Origin: an uncultured Alistipes sp.
GTDB taxonomy: Bacteria; Bacteroidota; Bacteroidia; Bacteroidales; Rikenellaceae
NCBI GenBank assembly: GCA_900769745.1
Contig: CAAGHX010000241.1
Span: 1-33,849, forward strand
Length of the DNA: 33,849 bases
Direction: 5' to 3'
Below the pieces are notes generated by a model. That model was not told where the DNA came from. It did not search any database and worked only from the letters and a program-made list of their open reading frames with translations. Position 1 is the stretch's first letter. Every line of letters starts with the position of its first letter. A program made the position numbers and the translations under genes. Of the stretch, positions 1-8,034 are shown piece after piece.

Positions 1-1632
1 AAAGTGGTAGTCCATAATCTCGGCGAACTGCGACTCAAGGTAGTCGTTTACGACCATACCGATGTCGGTAGGTGCCAAGCGGTTCTTCTCCTTGCCGAAA
101 CTCTCGGTGTGGTTCTTCTCGGCGATTTTGCCCGAAGCGGAGAGTGTAAGCGAAGTGTATTGACGCTTCTGACCCTCCTTGTTCTGCTTCAACACATAAC
201 CACGGTTGATGATGGTGCTGATTGTAGGAGCATATGTTGAAGGACGGCCGATGCCGAGCTCCTCCATACGCTTCACGAGCGATGCCTCGTTGTAACGAGC
301 TGGAGCTACCGTGAAACGCTCGGTGGCCACCACCTGCTGAGCCTTCACCTTCTCGCCCACCTGCATCTTTGGCAGGATTGCCTCGCTGCTCTCTGTTGGC
401 TCGTCGTCGGTTGACTCCGAGTAGAGACGCAAGAAACCGTCGAAACGTACCACCTCACCCGTAGCTACAAACTGCCAAGTAGTGCCGTCGATATCGATAG
501 CAATAGTTGTGCGGTCGAGGTCGGCTGCCACCATCTGCGAAGCAACGGTGCGCTTCCAGATAAGGTCGTAGAGCTTCTTCTCGGCGGGGGTACCCTCGAT
601 TTGTGAGTTGTTGATATATGAAGGGCGGATGGCCTCGTGAGCCTCTTGTGCGCCCTTAGTCTTTGTCTTGTAGTTGTGAGCTGCCGAATACTCCTTGCCG
701 AAGTGATTCTCAATCTCCTGCTTACACTGAGCGATAGCCTGTGCCGAGAGGTTCACCGAGTCGGTACGCATATAGGTGATAAGACCCTGCTCGTAGAGTC
801 GCTGCGCCACCGACATTGTCTGCGCCACCGACATACCCAACTTACGGCCAGCCTCCTGCTGCAATGTAGAGGTTGTGAATGGTGCTGCGGGGTAACGCTT
901 TGTGGGCTTCTCCTCGGCCTTAACCACAGTGAACGATGCGTTGATGCAGCTTGCGAGGAACTCCTTAGCCTGCTCCTTAGTCTCGAAGCGGTGAGCGAGC
1001 TCAGCCTTGAAGAGAGTCTGATTCTCATCACCCTCGGGGTAGAAGTGAGCCACCACGCGGAAGTATGGAGTAGAGTTGAACGAGATAATCTCGCGCTCAC
1101 GCTCCACGATAAGGCGTACTGCCACACTCTGCACACGACCTGCCGAGAGCGATGGCTTCACCTTCTTCCAGAGCACTGGCGAGAGCTCGAAACCTACTAT
1201 ACGGTCCAACACACGGCGAGCCTGCTGAGCATTCACCAGGTTCAGATCGATGGTGCGTGGATTCTCTATGGCGTTCAGGATGGCGCTCTTTGTAATCTCG
1301 TGAAACACAATACGCTTAGTCTTATCGACTGGCAACTGCAACACCTCGGCCAAGTGCCAAGCGATAGCCTCTCCCTCGCGGTCCTCATCGGATGCGAGCC
1401 ATACTGTGCTAACTTTGTTGGCCAAATTTGAGAGCTCCTCTACAACCTTCTTCTTGTCGCCGAGAATTTCGTAGTAGGGTGAAAATTCTGCATCGATATT
1501 TATTCCGAGTCCCTTCTTCGAGAGGTCGCGTATGTGACCGAAGCTCGATTTTACGATATAATCCTTGCCCAAAAACTTTTCGATGGTCTTGGCCTTAGCG
1601 GGGGACTCTACAATAACTAAATTTTCCTGCAT
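1..1632 (-). CDS. topA: DNA topoisomerase I, N-terminal 544 residues (cut by window edge)
   Basis: Type IA topoisomerase that relaxes negative supercoils by passing one strand through a transient single-strand break. The protein begins MQENLVIVESPAKAKTIEKF, the family's Toprim start with its catalytic Glu in VESPAKAK. The acidic Toprim motif SDEDREGEAIAWHL lies near residue 80. The active-site tyrosine is Tyr287 in ITYMRTDSVNLSA. The frame is still open at base 1, where it reads GMVVNDYLESQF, a conserved stretch near the end of the catalytic core. The missing part should be the rest of the core and the C-terminal zinc-ribbon/basic tail. The start at 1632 is fixed by the conserved N-terminus. 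It lies 68 bases downstream of the DUF4270 gene and may be co-transcribed with it through an intervening hairpin. Family assignment is secure. Confidence 0.97.
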   Translation of the reverse strand, partial: MQENLVIVESPAKAKTIEKFLGKDYIVKSSFGHIRDLSKKGLGINIDAEFSPYYEILGDKKKVVEELSNLANKVSTVWLASDEDREGEAIAWHLAEVLQLPVDKTKRIVFHEITKSAILNAIENPRTIDLNLVNAQQARRVLDRIVGFELSPVLWKKVKPSLSAGRVQSVAVRLIVEREREIISFNSTPYFRVVAHFYPEGDENQTLFKAELAHRFETKEQAKEFLASCINASFTVVKAEEKPTKRYPAAPFTTSTLQQEAGRKLGMSVAQTMSVAQRLYEQGLITYMRTDSVNLSAQAIAQCKQEIENHFGKEYSAAHNYKTKTKGAQEAHEAIRPSYINNSQIEGTPAEKKLYDLIWKRTVASQMVAADLDRTTIAIDIDGTTWQFVATGEVVRFDGFLRLYSESTDDEPTESSEAILPKMQVGEKVKAQQVVATERFTVAPARYNEASLVKRMEELGIGRPSTYAPTISTIINRGYVLKQNKEGQKRQYTSLTLSASGKIAEKNHTESFGKEKNRLAPTDIGMVVNDYLESQFAEIMDYHF

Positions 1633-1652
1633 CTTATTTCTTCTTCTAAATA

Positions 1653-1688
1653 CGACAAAAACCTAAGTAGTAGAACTTAGGTTTGTCG
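1653..1688 (-). other. Intercistronic hairpin between DUF4270 gene and topA
   Basis: Read on the minus strand, CGACAAACCTAAGT and ACTTAGGTTTTTGTCG pair around a six-base loop, with a two-T bulge near the base of the stem. This gives about 14 base pairs. The U tract expected of an intrinsic terminator is poor: TATTTAGAAG follows the stem. Possible roles are a partial terminator, an mRNA processing or stability element, or an attenuator lowering topA relative to the upstream genes. The structure is seen; the role is inferred. Confidence 0.5.
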
Positions 1689-1700
1689 CTTATCTAATTG

Positions 1701-3317
1701 CTATTTTATCAGTGTGTATGTCAGCGTGATATCTATACTTGCTGGATTTATCTCGCTGTTGGCTCCCTGGACTACCGAGCGGTTGAACGAGAAGTTGTCC
1801 AGCGCATCGGGTCCGATGTAGATTGTTCGTGGTAGCGTCAGCTTGCTGAAGTCGAGCGTGCCGTCGGCCTCGGGCTCCAGCGCCAGAACTTGGTTCATCA
1901 ACTCCTGGAAGTGCGATGTTACGTTCATCTGGTAGCAAGCCAAGCTTCGGTTCATATATCCGTTGTAGGCCAGCACACCTCCCGACTGCTCGTTGATGTA
2001 CATATAATCGGCCACAGGAGTTAAGCTCTTATAATTTAGGTACATACCCAATCGTGGCAACGACTTGTTCATCATCTCGCCCATAACCACAGGGTTCATC
2101 ACCAGGTAGTCGTACTCCGCACCGTCGATATAGACGCTAATCTCGGCCTGGTTGATAGCTGCCGATGAGTACTCATCATCGCCTGTTGTGTTGATGTCGC
2201 GCAACGAGTAGAGGAACTCGTCAGTCAGACGCAACTCGGTAATCACACCTCCGCACGCGTCGATATAACCCAACTTAACCTCGGCTCTGTTCACGTCGCT
2301 CTCGTTCATTGGCAGGTCCACAAACTCAGTCTGGCTGTAGTCGTACTCCACTCTCTGAGCGCGAACGTTACCATAGCCCACAGCGTAAGTGTCGGCGAAG
2401 TAGTATGTCATATCAACAGAGTCCATCACGATGTCGGCATCGGCGCCTGGGTTACGTGTACGAGCGTGCACGCTGAAACCAGTGTTCTCAGGCACAAACG
2501 AGAATGCCGAACCTGTACCCTCTACCACCTGCTCGCGGTCAGCCTCGATGTAAAGACCTGTAAAGTTGCGAATGAAGGCAGAGTCCGAGAGATAGTGCTC
2601 GAGGTTGCTGGTAGCCATACCATCCTCGTCGAGCTTCTCCATACAGAGCAACTTCTTGATAAATGGGCGAGTATGCTCAGTCTCCTGCATACGCACAGCC
2701 TCAGAAGTTGTATAAAGACCCTTCGATGGGTTAGGTAACTCAAATGTAAAGATAGGCTTAGCGTCGGCGTTCAAGTGGCCCTCCTTCACAGGGTCATACG
2801 AGATGTAGAAAGTGCTATCCTCGCTGTTCTCGTTCACGATATCGGCAACCAAAGCATATACGTTGTACTTGATAGGCTTTGTGGTATCGCCCGAGAATGT
2901 ATCGACCTTGAAGCGGAACATAGCCGAGTCGTAGATAGGACGGTAGCCGAAACCGATTGTATCGTTGATACCGCTCATAAAGAGATACTGGCTCGAGAAG
3001 CCAAAGCGACGCTCACCGAAGCGCTCGTCATTCTGCACACCCAAGTAGAACTGGCTCAAGCCGTTCGACTTCACCGAGTCGGTCATATAAAGACGAGTCT
3101 CGAAAATCTTGCAAGGCTTATCCTCCTTGTTAGCCTCCTTCAACACACCATTGCGATAGATGCGGTGACGCACAATCATATGCTGATTGCCCGGAACAAA
3201 CTCATCACCCAATGAGTAGTCGGCTGTTGTTGTACAGCTTGTCAGCGTAGCAAAGAGTGATGCAACCACCACCACGCAGCTGGCAATAAGAGAGTATATC
3301 TTCTTATAATTTTTCAT
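1701..3317 (-). CDS. DUF4270 family lipoprotein
   Basis: Exported lipoprotein of 538 residues. The start at 3317 gives MKNYKKIYSLIASCVVVVAS, a lipoprotein signal peptide ending in a LTSC lipobox with Cys28. An in-frame start 99 bases earlier would put the signal sequence internally, so it was not chosen. After the Cys, the segment DYSLGDEFVPGNQ and a beta-rich body match DUF4270, a Bacteroidota surface or periplasmic lipoprotein family of unknown function. The gene start overlaps the end of the upstream starch-synthase-like gene by 14 bases, so the two are translationally coupled. The same pairing is, from memory, common in Bacteroidales. A role in envelope or glycan biology would be a guess. 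Confidence 0.85.
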   Translation of the reverse strand: MKNYKKIYSLIASCVVVVASLFATLTSCTTTADYSLGDEFVPGNQHMIVRHRIYRNGVLKEANKEDKPCKIFETRLYMTDSVKSNGLSQFYLGVQNDERFGERRFGFSSQYLFMSGINDTIGFGYRPIYDSAMFRFKVDTFSGDTTKPIKYNVYALVADIVNENSEDSTFYISYDPVKEGHLNADAKPIFTFELPNPSKGLYTTSEAVRMQETEHTRPFIKKLLCMEKLDEDGMATSNLEHYLSDSAFIRNFTGLYIEADREQVVEGTGSAFSFVPENTGFSVHARTRNPGADADIVMDSVDMTYYFADTYAVGYGNVRAQRVEYDYSQTEFVDLPMNESDVNRAEVKLGYIDACGGVITELRLTDEFLYSLRDINTTGDDEYSSAAINQAEISVYIDGAEYDYLVMNPVVMGEMMNKSLPRLGMYLNYKSLTPVADYMYINEQSGGVLAYNGYMNRSLACYQMNVTSHFQELMNQVLALEPEADGTLDFSKLTLPRTIYIGPDALDNFSFNRSVVQGANSEINPASIDITLTYTLIK

Positions 3318-4110
3318 AGAAACTGTTGTAATTATCGAAAAAGTCCTCGGCATCGCGGCTCTGGTATTCGAGCATAGGCTTACCGCTCTGGCGGGCATAC
3401 TCCACCAGCGAAGCATCGGCCTTCTCAGAGGCTACTACTATACCGTCGGCATAATCAATAACGAAGCGATAGAGATTTTCGTATGAAGCAGATGATAAAT
3501 TGCAAAGATTTTCATCTTTAACACCCTCACTTGCTATCTTCTGGTCGAACTCGCTGCTCAAATTCTGCTCGAAGCGGTCATCGCAAAGCGTAACAACCAC
3601 CTTCACATCGCGGAAGATAGGGTCGTCGTTGAAGACCTTCTTCAGATAGATAGGGGTGATGGCCGACATCCAGCCCATGCAGTGCACCACCGAAGGTGCC
3701 CAGTTGAGCTTACGCACAGTCTCCAACACACCACGCGCAAAAAAGATTGCACGCTCATCGTTATCGGCAAACTCCTTGCCCTCCTCGTCGGTCAAGATAG
3801 CCTTGCGAGAGAAGAAATCGTCGTTATCGATAAAATATATCTGGATTCGTGCCGATGGAATCGAGGCAACTTTGATAATAAGCTGATGGTCGTTGTCGTC
3901 GATGATAAGATTCATTCCCGACAAACGGATTACTTCGTGCAACTGATTGCGGCGCTCGTTTATGCAGCCATAGCGCGGCATAAAGGTACGAATCTCGTTA
4001 CCCCTCTCCTGCATAGCCTGCGCGAGGTGGCGACTGAGACTCGAAAGCTCGCTCTCCGGCAAGTAAGGCATTATCTCCTGACAAACGTAGAGTATCTTGC
4101 GTGAAGCCAT
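3304..4110 (-). CDS. Starch/glycogen synthase-like protein (GT5 N-terminal domain only)
   Basis: A 268-residue protein resembling the N-terminal Rossmann half of GT5 starch/glycogen synthases: KILYVCQEIMPYLPESELSS at the start, a RTFMPRYG segment near residue 42, and VVHCMGWMSAITPIYLKK near residue 145. Full GT5 enzymes have about 480 residues with a second nucleotide-sugar-binding domain, which is absent. The usual KxGGL ADP-glucose loop near the N-terminus reads LPESELSS here. It is therefore probably not a working glycogen synthase by itself, though such short proteins are commonly annotated 'glycogen/starch synthase' in Bacteroidales. Its stop lies inside the start region of the DUF4270 lipoprotein gene. 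The true role is unknown; a partner or regulatory function is possible. Confidence 0.75.
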   Translation of the reverse strand: MASRKILYVCQEIMPYLPESELSSLSRHLAQAMQERGNEIRTFMPRYGCINERRNQLHEVIRLSGMNLIIDDNDHQLIIKVASIPSARIQIYFIDNDDFFSRKAILTDEEGKEFADNDERAIFFARGVLETVRKLNWAPSVVHCMGWMSAITPIYLKKVFNDDPIFRDVKVVVTLCDDRFEQNLSSEFDQKIASEGVKDENLCNLSSASYENLYRFVIDYADGIVVASEKADASLVEYARQSGKPMLEYQSRDAEDFFDNYNSFYEKL

Positions 4111-4132
4111 TGTTTTTAGGTTTTACAAAGTG

Positions 4133-4140
4133 CAAAGATA
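4133..4140 (-). promoter_or_regulatory. Bacteroidota -7 box for the GT5-like/DUF4270 genes
   Basis: TATCTTTG on the minus strand matches TAnnTTTG exactly and lies 22 bases upstream of the GT5-like start at 4110, just past the queA stop. No convincing TTTG box is seen 19-21 bases upstream; that region is a T run. It suggests separate transcription of these genes in addition to read-through from queA. Confidence 0.5.
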
Positions 4141-4150
4141 ATAAAAAAAA

Positions 4151-5200
4151 CTATAAAATCAGCATCGCGTCGCCATAAGTACCAAAACGGTATCCCTCCT
4201 TAGTTGCAACCTCGTATGCGTTCATCACACACTCGTAGCCACCAAATGCGGCCACCATCATCAACTGTGTTGAGTAGGGGAGGTGGAAATTCGATACCAT
4301 AGCATTGGCAACCGAGAAGTCGTATGGGCAGAAGATGAACTTGTTGGTCCAGCCCTCCATAGGCTTAATCATACCGCCAGTCGATACGGCTGTCTCGATA
4401 GTACGCATAACAGTTGTACCGATAGCAACCACCTTGTGTCCGTCGCGCTTTGCTGAGTTTACCTTCTCGGCAGCCTCGTCTGTTACGATAAACTGCTCAG
4501 AGTCCATCTTGTGCTTCGAGAGATCCTCCACATCTACTGTGCGGAAGTTACCCAAGCCGGCGTGCAGAGTGATGAAGGCTGAGTCGATGCCCTTGATCTC
4601 CATACGCTTAAGCAGGTGCTTCGAGAAGTGCATACCCGCTGTTGGAGCTGCCACAGCACCCTCGTGCTTGGCATAGATTGTCTGATAACGCTCTGCGTCC
4701 TGCTCCTCCACCTTCTCGCGTACCCAGCGTGGAAGTGGAGTCTCGCCCAACTTGTAGAGCGCCTCCTTGAACTCCTCGTAAGAGCCGTCGAAGAGGAAAC
4801 GGAGTGTACGTCCGCGTGATGTGGTGTTGTCGATAACCTCGGCACCCATCATATCGTCGTCGCCAAAGTATAGTTTGTTGCCGATACGGATTTTACGCGC
4901 TGGGTCAACCAACACGTCCCACAATCTGAGCTCGCTATTAAGCTCACGCAACAAGAAAATCTCAATCTCTGCGCCGGTCTTCTCCTTGTTACCATAGAGG
5001 CGTGCGGGGAATACCTTAGTGTCGTTGAAGAGGAAGAGATCTTTTTCATCGAAATACTCGATTATCTCCTTGAAAATTCTGTGTTCGATAGTGCCTGTAG
5101 CTCGGTTTACCACCATCAATCGTGACTCGTCGCGGTTGTCGGTAGGGTACTGAGCCAACATCTCGGCCTTAAAGTCGTATCCGTACTGAGATAGCTTCAT
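4151..5200 (-). CDS. queA: tRNA preQ1(34) S-adenosylmethionine ribosyltransferase-isomerase
   Basis: QueA moves the ribosyl part of S-adenosylmethionine to 7-aminomethyl-7-deazaguanine in tRNA, giving epoxyqueuosine at wobble position 34. It is cytoplasmic. The 349 residues match the family's usual length. Visible signatures are LFLFNDTKVFPARL near residue 55, HEGAVAAPTAGMHFS near residue 180, ITLHAGLGNFR, MVSNFHLPYSTQLMMVAAF near residue 305, and the C-terminal YRFGTYGDAMLIL. It follows truB with a 66-base gap in the same orientation, so two tRNA-modification genes are adjacent. Confidence 0.97.
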   Translation of the reverse strand: MKLSQYGYDFKAEMLAQYPTDNRDESRLMVVNRATGTIEHRIFKEIIEYFDEKDLFLFNDTKVFPARLYGNKEKTGAEIEIFLLRELNSELRLWDVLVDPARKIRIGNKLYFGDDDMMGAEVIDNTTSRGRTLRFLFDGSYEEFKEALYKLGETPLPRWVREKVEEQDAERYQTIYAKHEGAVAAPTAGMHFSKHLLKRMEIKGIDSAFITLHAGLGNFRTVDVEDLSKHKMDSEQFIVTDEAAEKVNSAKRDGHKVVAIGTTVMRTIETAVSTGGMIKPMEGWTNKFIFCPYDFSVANAMVSNFHLPYSTQLMMVAAFGGYECVMNAYEVATKEGYRFGTYGDAMLIL

Positions 5201-5266
5201 AACTCTATTTTCTTATAACATCAAGTGTGAAAGACACAAATATCAAAAAGTAATACGATATTTTCT

Positions 5267-5986
5267 CTATTTTGTTTCACACTCGGCCAACTTTTCCATA
5301 AAAAAGTTCAAATCGTAGCCATTTTCTGCTGTAAATCCACCACTTCGGGTTCTGCGGAGCGAGCGCAAGTAGGCTCCACTGCCCACCGCCTGGCCAATCT
5401 CGCCAGCCAGAGAACGGATGTAGGTACCCTTGCTGCAACGCACGCGAATCTTCAGGATGGGCATCTCCAGCGAGAGAATCTCCATCTCGTAGATGTTGAT
5501 TAGCGCCTTGCGCAGCTCCACCTGCTCGCCCGCACGGGCAAACTCGTAGGCACGCACACCCTCCACCTTCTTTGCCGAGTAGATGGGAGGTGCCTGCAAG
5601 CGCTCGCCTGTAAGGTCGCTGAGTGCCTGCTCAATCATTTCGCGTGTGATATGCTCTGTGGGGTAGCGCTGGTCGATAGGGTGCTCCATATCGAAGCTGG
5701 GTGTTGAGGCTCCGAGCTCCAGCTCGGCCACATACTCCTTCTCCTCGGCCTGCAGTGCATCGACCATTTTTGTAGCCTTGCCAATGCAGACCAGCAGCAC
5801 TCCCGTAGCCAGAGGGTCGAGTGTGCCGGCGTGTCCCACCTTGATTTTCTTGTATCCGAGCTTGTTGCTCAGGGCATATTTTATCTTACGCACCACATCG
5901 GTCGAGGTCCACTCGAGGGGTTTGTCGATTACGGCAATATATCCCTCGCGGAAATCTATACCTGTAAGTGCTTGTTCGTTCGCCAT
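5267..5986 (-). CDS. truB: tRNA pseudouridine(55) synthase
   Basis: TruB makes pseudouridine 55 in the T-loop of tRNA. The 239-residue protein contains the catalytic motif GHAGTLDPLATGVL with the nucleophile Asp57. It also has the preceding DKPLEWTSTDVV substrate motif at residues 21-32 and, in the second half, PPIYSAKKVEGVRAYEFAR and CSKGTYIRSLAGEIG. It ends after NGYDLNFFMEKL without a separate PUA domain, as is usual for the short bacterial form. It lies 34 bases downstream of uppP and 66 bases upstream of queA, in one run. Confidence 0.97.
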   Translation of the reverse strand: MANEQALTGIDFREGYIAVIDKPLEWTSTDVVRKIKYALSNKLGYKKIKVGHAGTLDPLATGVLLVCIGKATKMVDALQAEEKEYVAELELGASTPSFDMEHPIDQRYPTEHITREMIEQALSDLTGERLQAPPIYSAKKVEGVRAYEFARAGEQVELRKALINIYEMEILSLEMPILKIRVRCSKGTYIRSLAGEIGQAVGSGAYLRSLRRTRSGGFTAENGYDLNFFMEKLAECETK

Positions 5987-6020
5987 TTTCTGGAATCTGT
6001 TTTATACTATGTTATATATA

Positions 6021-6815
6021 TTATAAAAGGTTGCAGAGGATCGATACTACACCGGCTGCTGCGCAGTAGATAGCAAACCAGATGAGCTTACCGCGCTTCA
6101 CGATGCCAATCATAAACTTGCAAGCCAAGCAACCCACCACAAACGATGAGATGAAACCGCAGATGAGTGGCAACGTGCCGATTGAACCAAACACCAACTC
6201 GCCCTTCACCACGTTGAGAAACATCTCGCCAAGGATTGGTACCAACACCATCAGGAACGAGAACTGAGCCACAGCACCCTTGTTGTTGCCGAGGATGATA
6301 CCTGTTGCGATTGTCGAGCCTGAGCGTGAAAGACCTGGCATAGCAGCCACAGCCTGCGCCAAACCGATGATGAAGGCGTCGCGATATGAAATCTGCTCCT
6401 TCTGGCGTGGGCGTGCGTAGTATGCAAACGAGAGCAATGCGGCTGTCAGGAGCAACATACAACCCACGATTGTGAGGATATATGGCGACTCGAGCATTGC
6501 GTTGAGATAGTCCTTGAATGCGAAGCCGACGATGCCGATTGGCACCATCGAGAGGATAATCTTCAGGATGTAGGCCTGCTCCTCGTTGAACTTGCGTGAG
6601 AAAAGACCCATAATGAGTCGCTTCACCTCGGGCCAGAGGATGAAGATTGTGCTCAGCACCGTTGCGGCGTGGAGCGTAACGTCGAATACTAGGTTCTCCT
6701 CAATCTCAACACCGAGGATAGCCTTTGCAATCTGCAAGTGGCCGCTACTTGAAACGGGCAAAAATTCGGTGAGGCCCTGCACTGCACCTAAAATAACAGA
6801 TTCGATGATTGTCAT
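6021..6815 (-). CDS. uppP: Undecaprenyl-diphosphate phosphatase
   Basis: Integral membrane phosphatase that recycles undecaprenyl pyrophosphate to the monophosphate carrier used for peptidoglycan and surface glycans; its loss usually raises bacitracin sensitivity. The 264 residues and roughly eight hydrophobic segments fit the family. The two family motifs are present: GLTEFLPVSSSGHLQIAK at residues 14-31, carrying the catalytic Glu, and PGLSRSGSTIATG near residue 157. It sits between the DUF3098 gene (46-base gap) and truB (34-base gap), in a run that also carries ftsX, so the context is envelope growth. Confidence 0.96.
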   Translation of the reverse strand: MTIIESVILGAVQGLTEFLPVSSSGHLQIAKAILGVEIEENLVFDVTLHAATVLSTIFILWPEVKRLIMGLFSRKFNEEQAYILKIILSMVPIGIVGFAFKDYLNAMLESPYILTIVGCMLLLTAALLSFAYYARPRQKEQISYRDAFIIGLAQAVAAMPGLSRSGSTIATGIILGNNKGAVAQFSFLMVLVPILGEMFLNVVKGELVFGSIGTLPLICGFISSFVVGCLACKFMIGIVKRGKLIWFAIYCAAAGVVSILCNLL

Positions 6816-6861
6816 TTGTTCGGGTTATTTTTTTGTTTCTACTTAACTGATTTATAGCCTA

Positions 6862-7134
6862 TTAAAAGCGCTTGAGAAGTGCGTAAATCTCGAACGCAAA
6901 ACCGCCCACGATAAGTATGGGGGCCAGCGTGATGCGTCGCCACGAGAACATCTCGTAGTTGAACTGAGTGGGGTCGTCGCTGCCGCCGCCACACATCAAC
7001 ACCATACCCAAGATAATCACCACCAGGCCAATGCCCAACAACACATAGTTGCGCATTGCGAGTGGCATCTCGGCATCGTTCTTGTCGCTCAGCGCAGCAA
7101 AGCGCTCGCGCAATCTCTGAATAAACTGTTTCAT
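6862..7134 (-). CDS. DUF3098 small membrane protein
   Basis: A 90-residue protein with a charged N-terminus (KQFIQRLRERFAALSDKNDA), two hydrophobic segments at about residues 29-48 and 69-86, and between them the pattern FNYEMFSWRRITLAPILIV. That pattern of a Phe/Tyr-rich stretch, RRI and an AP motif is the DUF3098 signature. The family is found mostly in Bacteroidota, typically directly after ftsX as here (24-base gap). Function is unknown; position suggests a link to the FtsX division or cell-wall module. Confidence 0.85.
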   Translation of the reverse strand: MKQFIQRLRERFAALSDKNDAEMPLAMRNYVLLGIGLVVIILGMVLMCGGGSDDPTQFNYEMFSWRRITLAPILIVGGFAFEIYALLKRF

Positions 7135-7158
7135 ATCTTAAATCCGTTTTAATTATCG

Positions 7159-8034
7159 TTAGTAAAGGAAAATCTTGTTCGACTTCATATTCACAAACTT
7201 GTTGACGGCAATCATTGTGAAGATGAGCGAGATAAGCAATCCGCTGAGAATCATAGCACCTACGGTGATGCCAATCTTTACAAGCTCCGAGAGCGATACA
7301 ATCTCGGGCATAGCTCCACTCAGACCCGCCAATGCACTTCCAAACAATAGGCTTGCCAACAATCCTGCCCAGATGCCCTGCTTAGCTGCAGTGGCCAGGA
7401 ACGGACGCATAATGTAGCCCTTCGTAGCACCTACCAACTTGAGAGTGTTGATAAGGTAGCGACGTGAGAAAATCGCCTGGCGGATGGTGTTGTTGAGCAG
7501 AATAAGCGAAATCACAAACAATGCTCCACCAAAGACTATGAGCAGAATCGTGATTTTGTTGATAGTCGAGTGCAGACGCTCGATTGTAGCGGCTGGGTAG
7601 GCCACATAAATCACTCCATTGACAGCCGAAATCTTGTCAACCAGAGCATCCATCTTATCTCTGTCGCCCGACTCAACGGCCACCTCGAAGCTGTTGCGCA
7701 GCGGATTCTCCGAGAGAATCTCCTCAATCTCGGCGGCGAACATACGGCGGAATTCAGCATCCTCGATTTTGGTATTTTTATCGACATACTCCACCTTGCG
7801 CACGCCCTCCAGCTTTGTGAGCGAAGCCTCGATTTCGGCCTTCTGCTCCTCGCTGAGAGAGTTGTCCAACTCGGCCGAGAGGGTGATGTTCTCGCGCAGC
7901 GAAAAGGCTGTGCCGATGGCGGCGGTGAGCATATATCCCACCGAACCCAACAGGAAGAGTACCAACGAAATACTTACTGTCGATACTATGTAGGAACGCA
8001 ATACTTTGCGCTTAATTCTCTTGTCTTTTTCCAT
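7159..8034 (-). CDS. ftsX: Cell division protein FtsX
   Basis: FtsX is the membrane half of the FtsEX ABC-type complex that controls peptidoglycan hydrolases at the septum. The 291 residues show the expected layout: a first transmembrane segment at about residues 15-37, an extracytoplasmic domain (about 38-155) with ASLTKLEGVRKVEYVDKNTK, then three further helices, including VGATKGYIMRPFLATAAKQG before the last two. The ATPase partner FtsE is not adjacent. The start overlaps the end of the YfhO-family gene by 23 bases, so translation is probably coupled. The order ftsX-DUF3098-uppP-truB-queA is a recurrent Bacteroidales arrangement, from memory. Confidence 0.93.
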   Translation of the reverse strand: MEKDKRIKRKVLRSYIVSTVSISLVLFLLGSVGYMLTAAIGTAFSLRENITLSAELDNSLSEEQKAEIEASLTKLEGVRKVEYVDKNTKIEDAEFRRMFAAEIEEILSENPLRNSFEVAVESGDRDKMDALVDKISAVNGVIYVAYPAATIERLHSTINKITILLIVFGGALFVISLILLNNTIRQAIFSRRYLINTLKLVGATKGYIMRPFLATAAKQGIWAGLLASLLFGSALAGLSGAMPEIVSLSELVKIGITVGAMILSGLLISLIFTMIAVNKFVNMKSNKIFLY

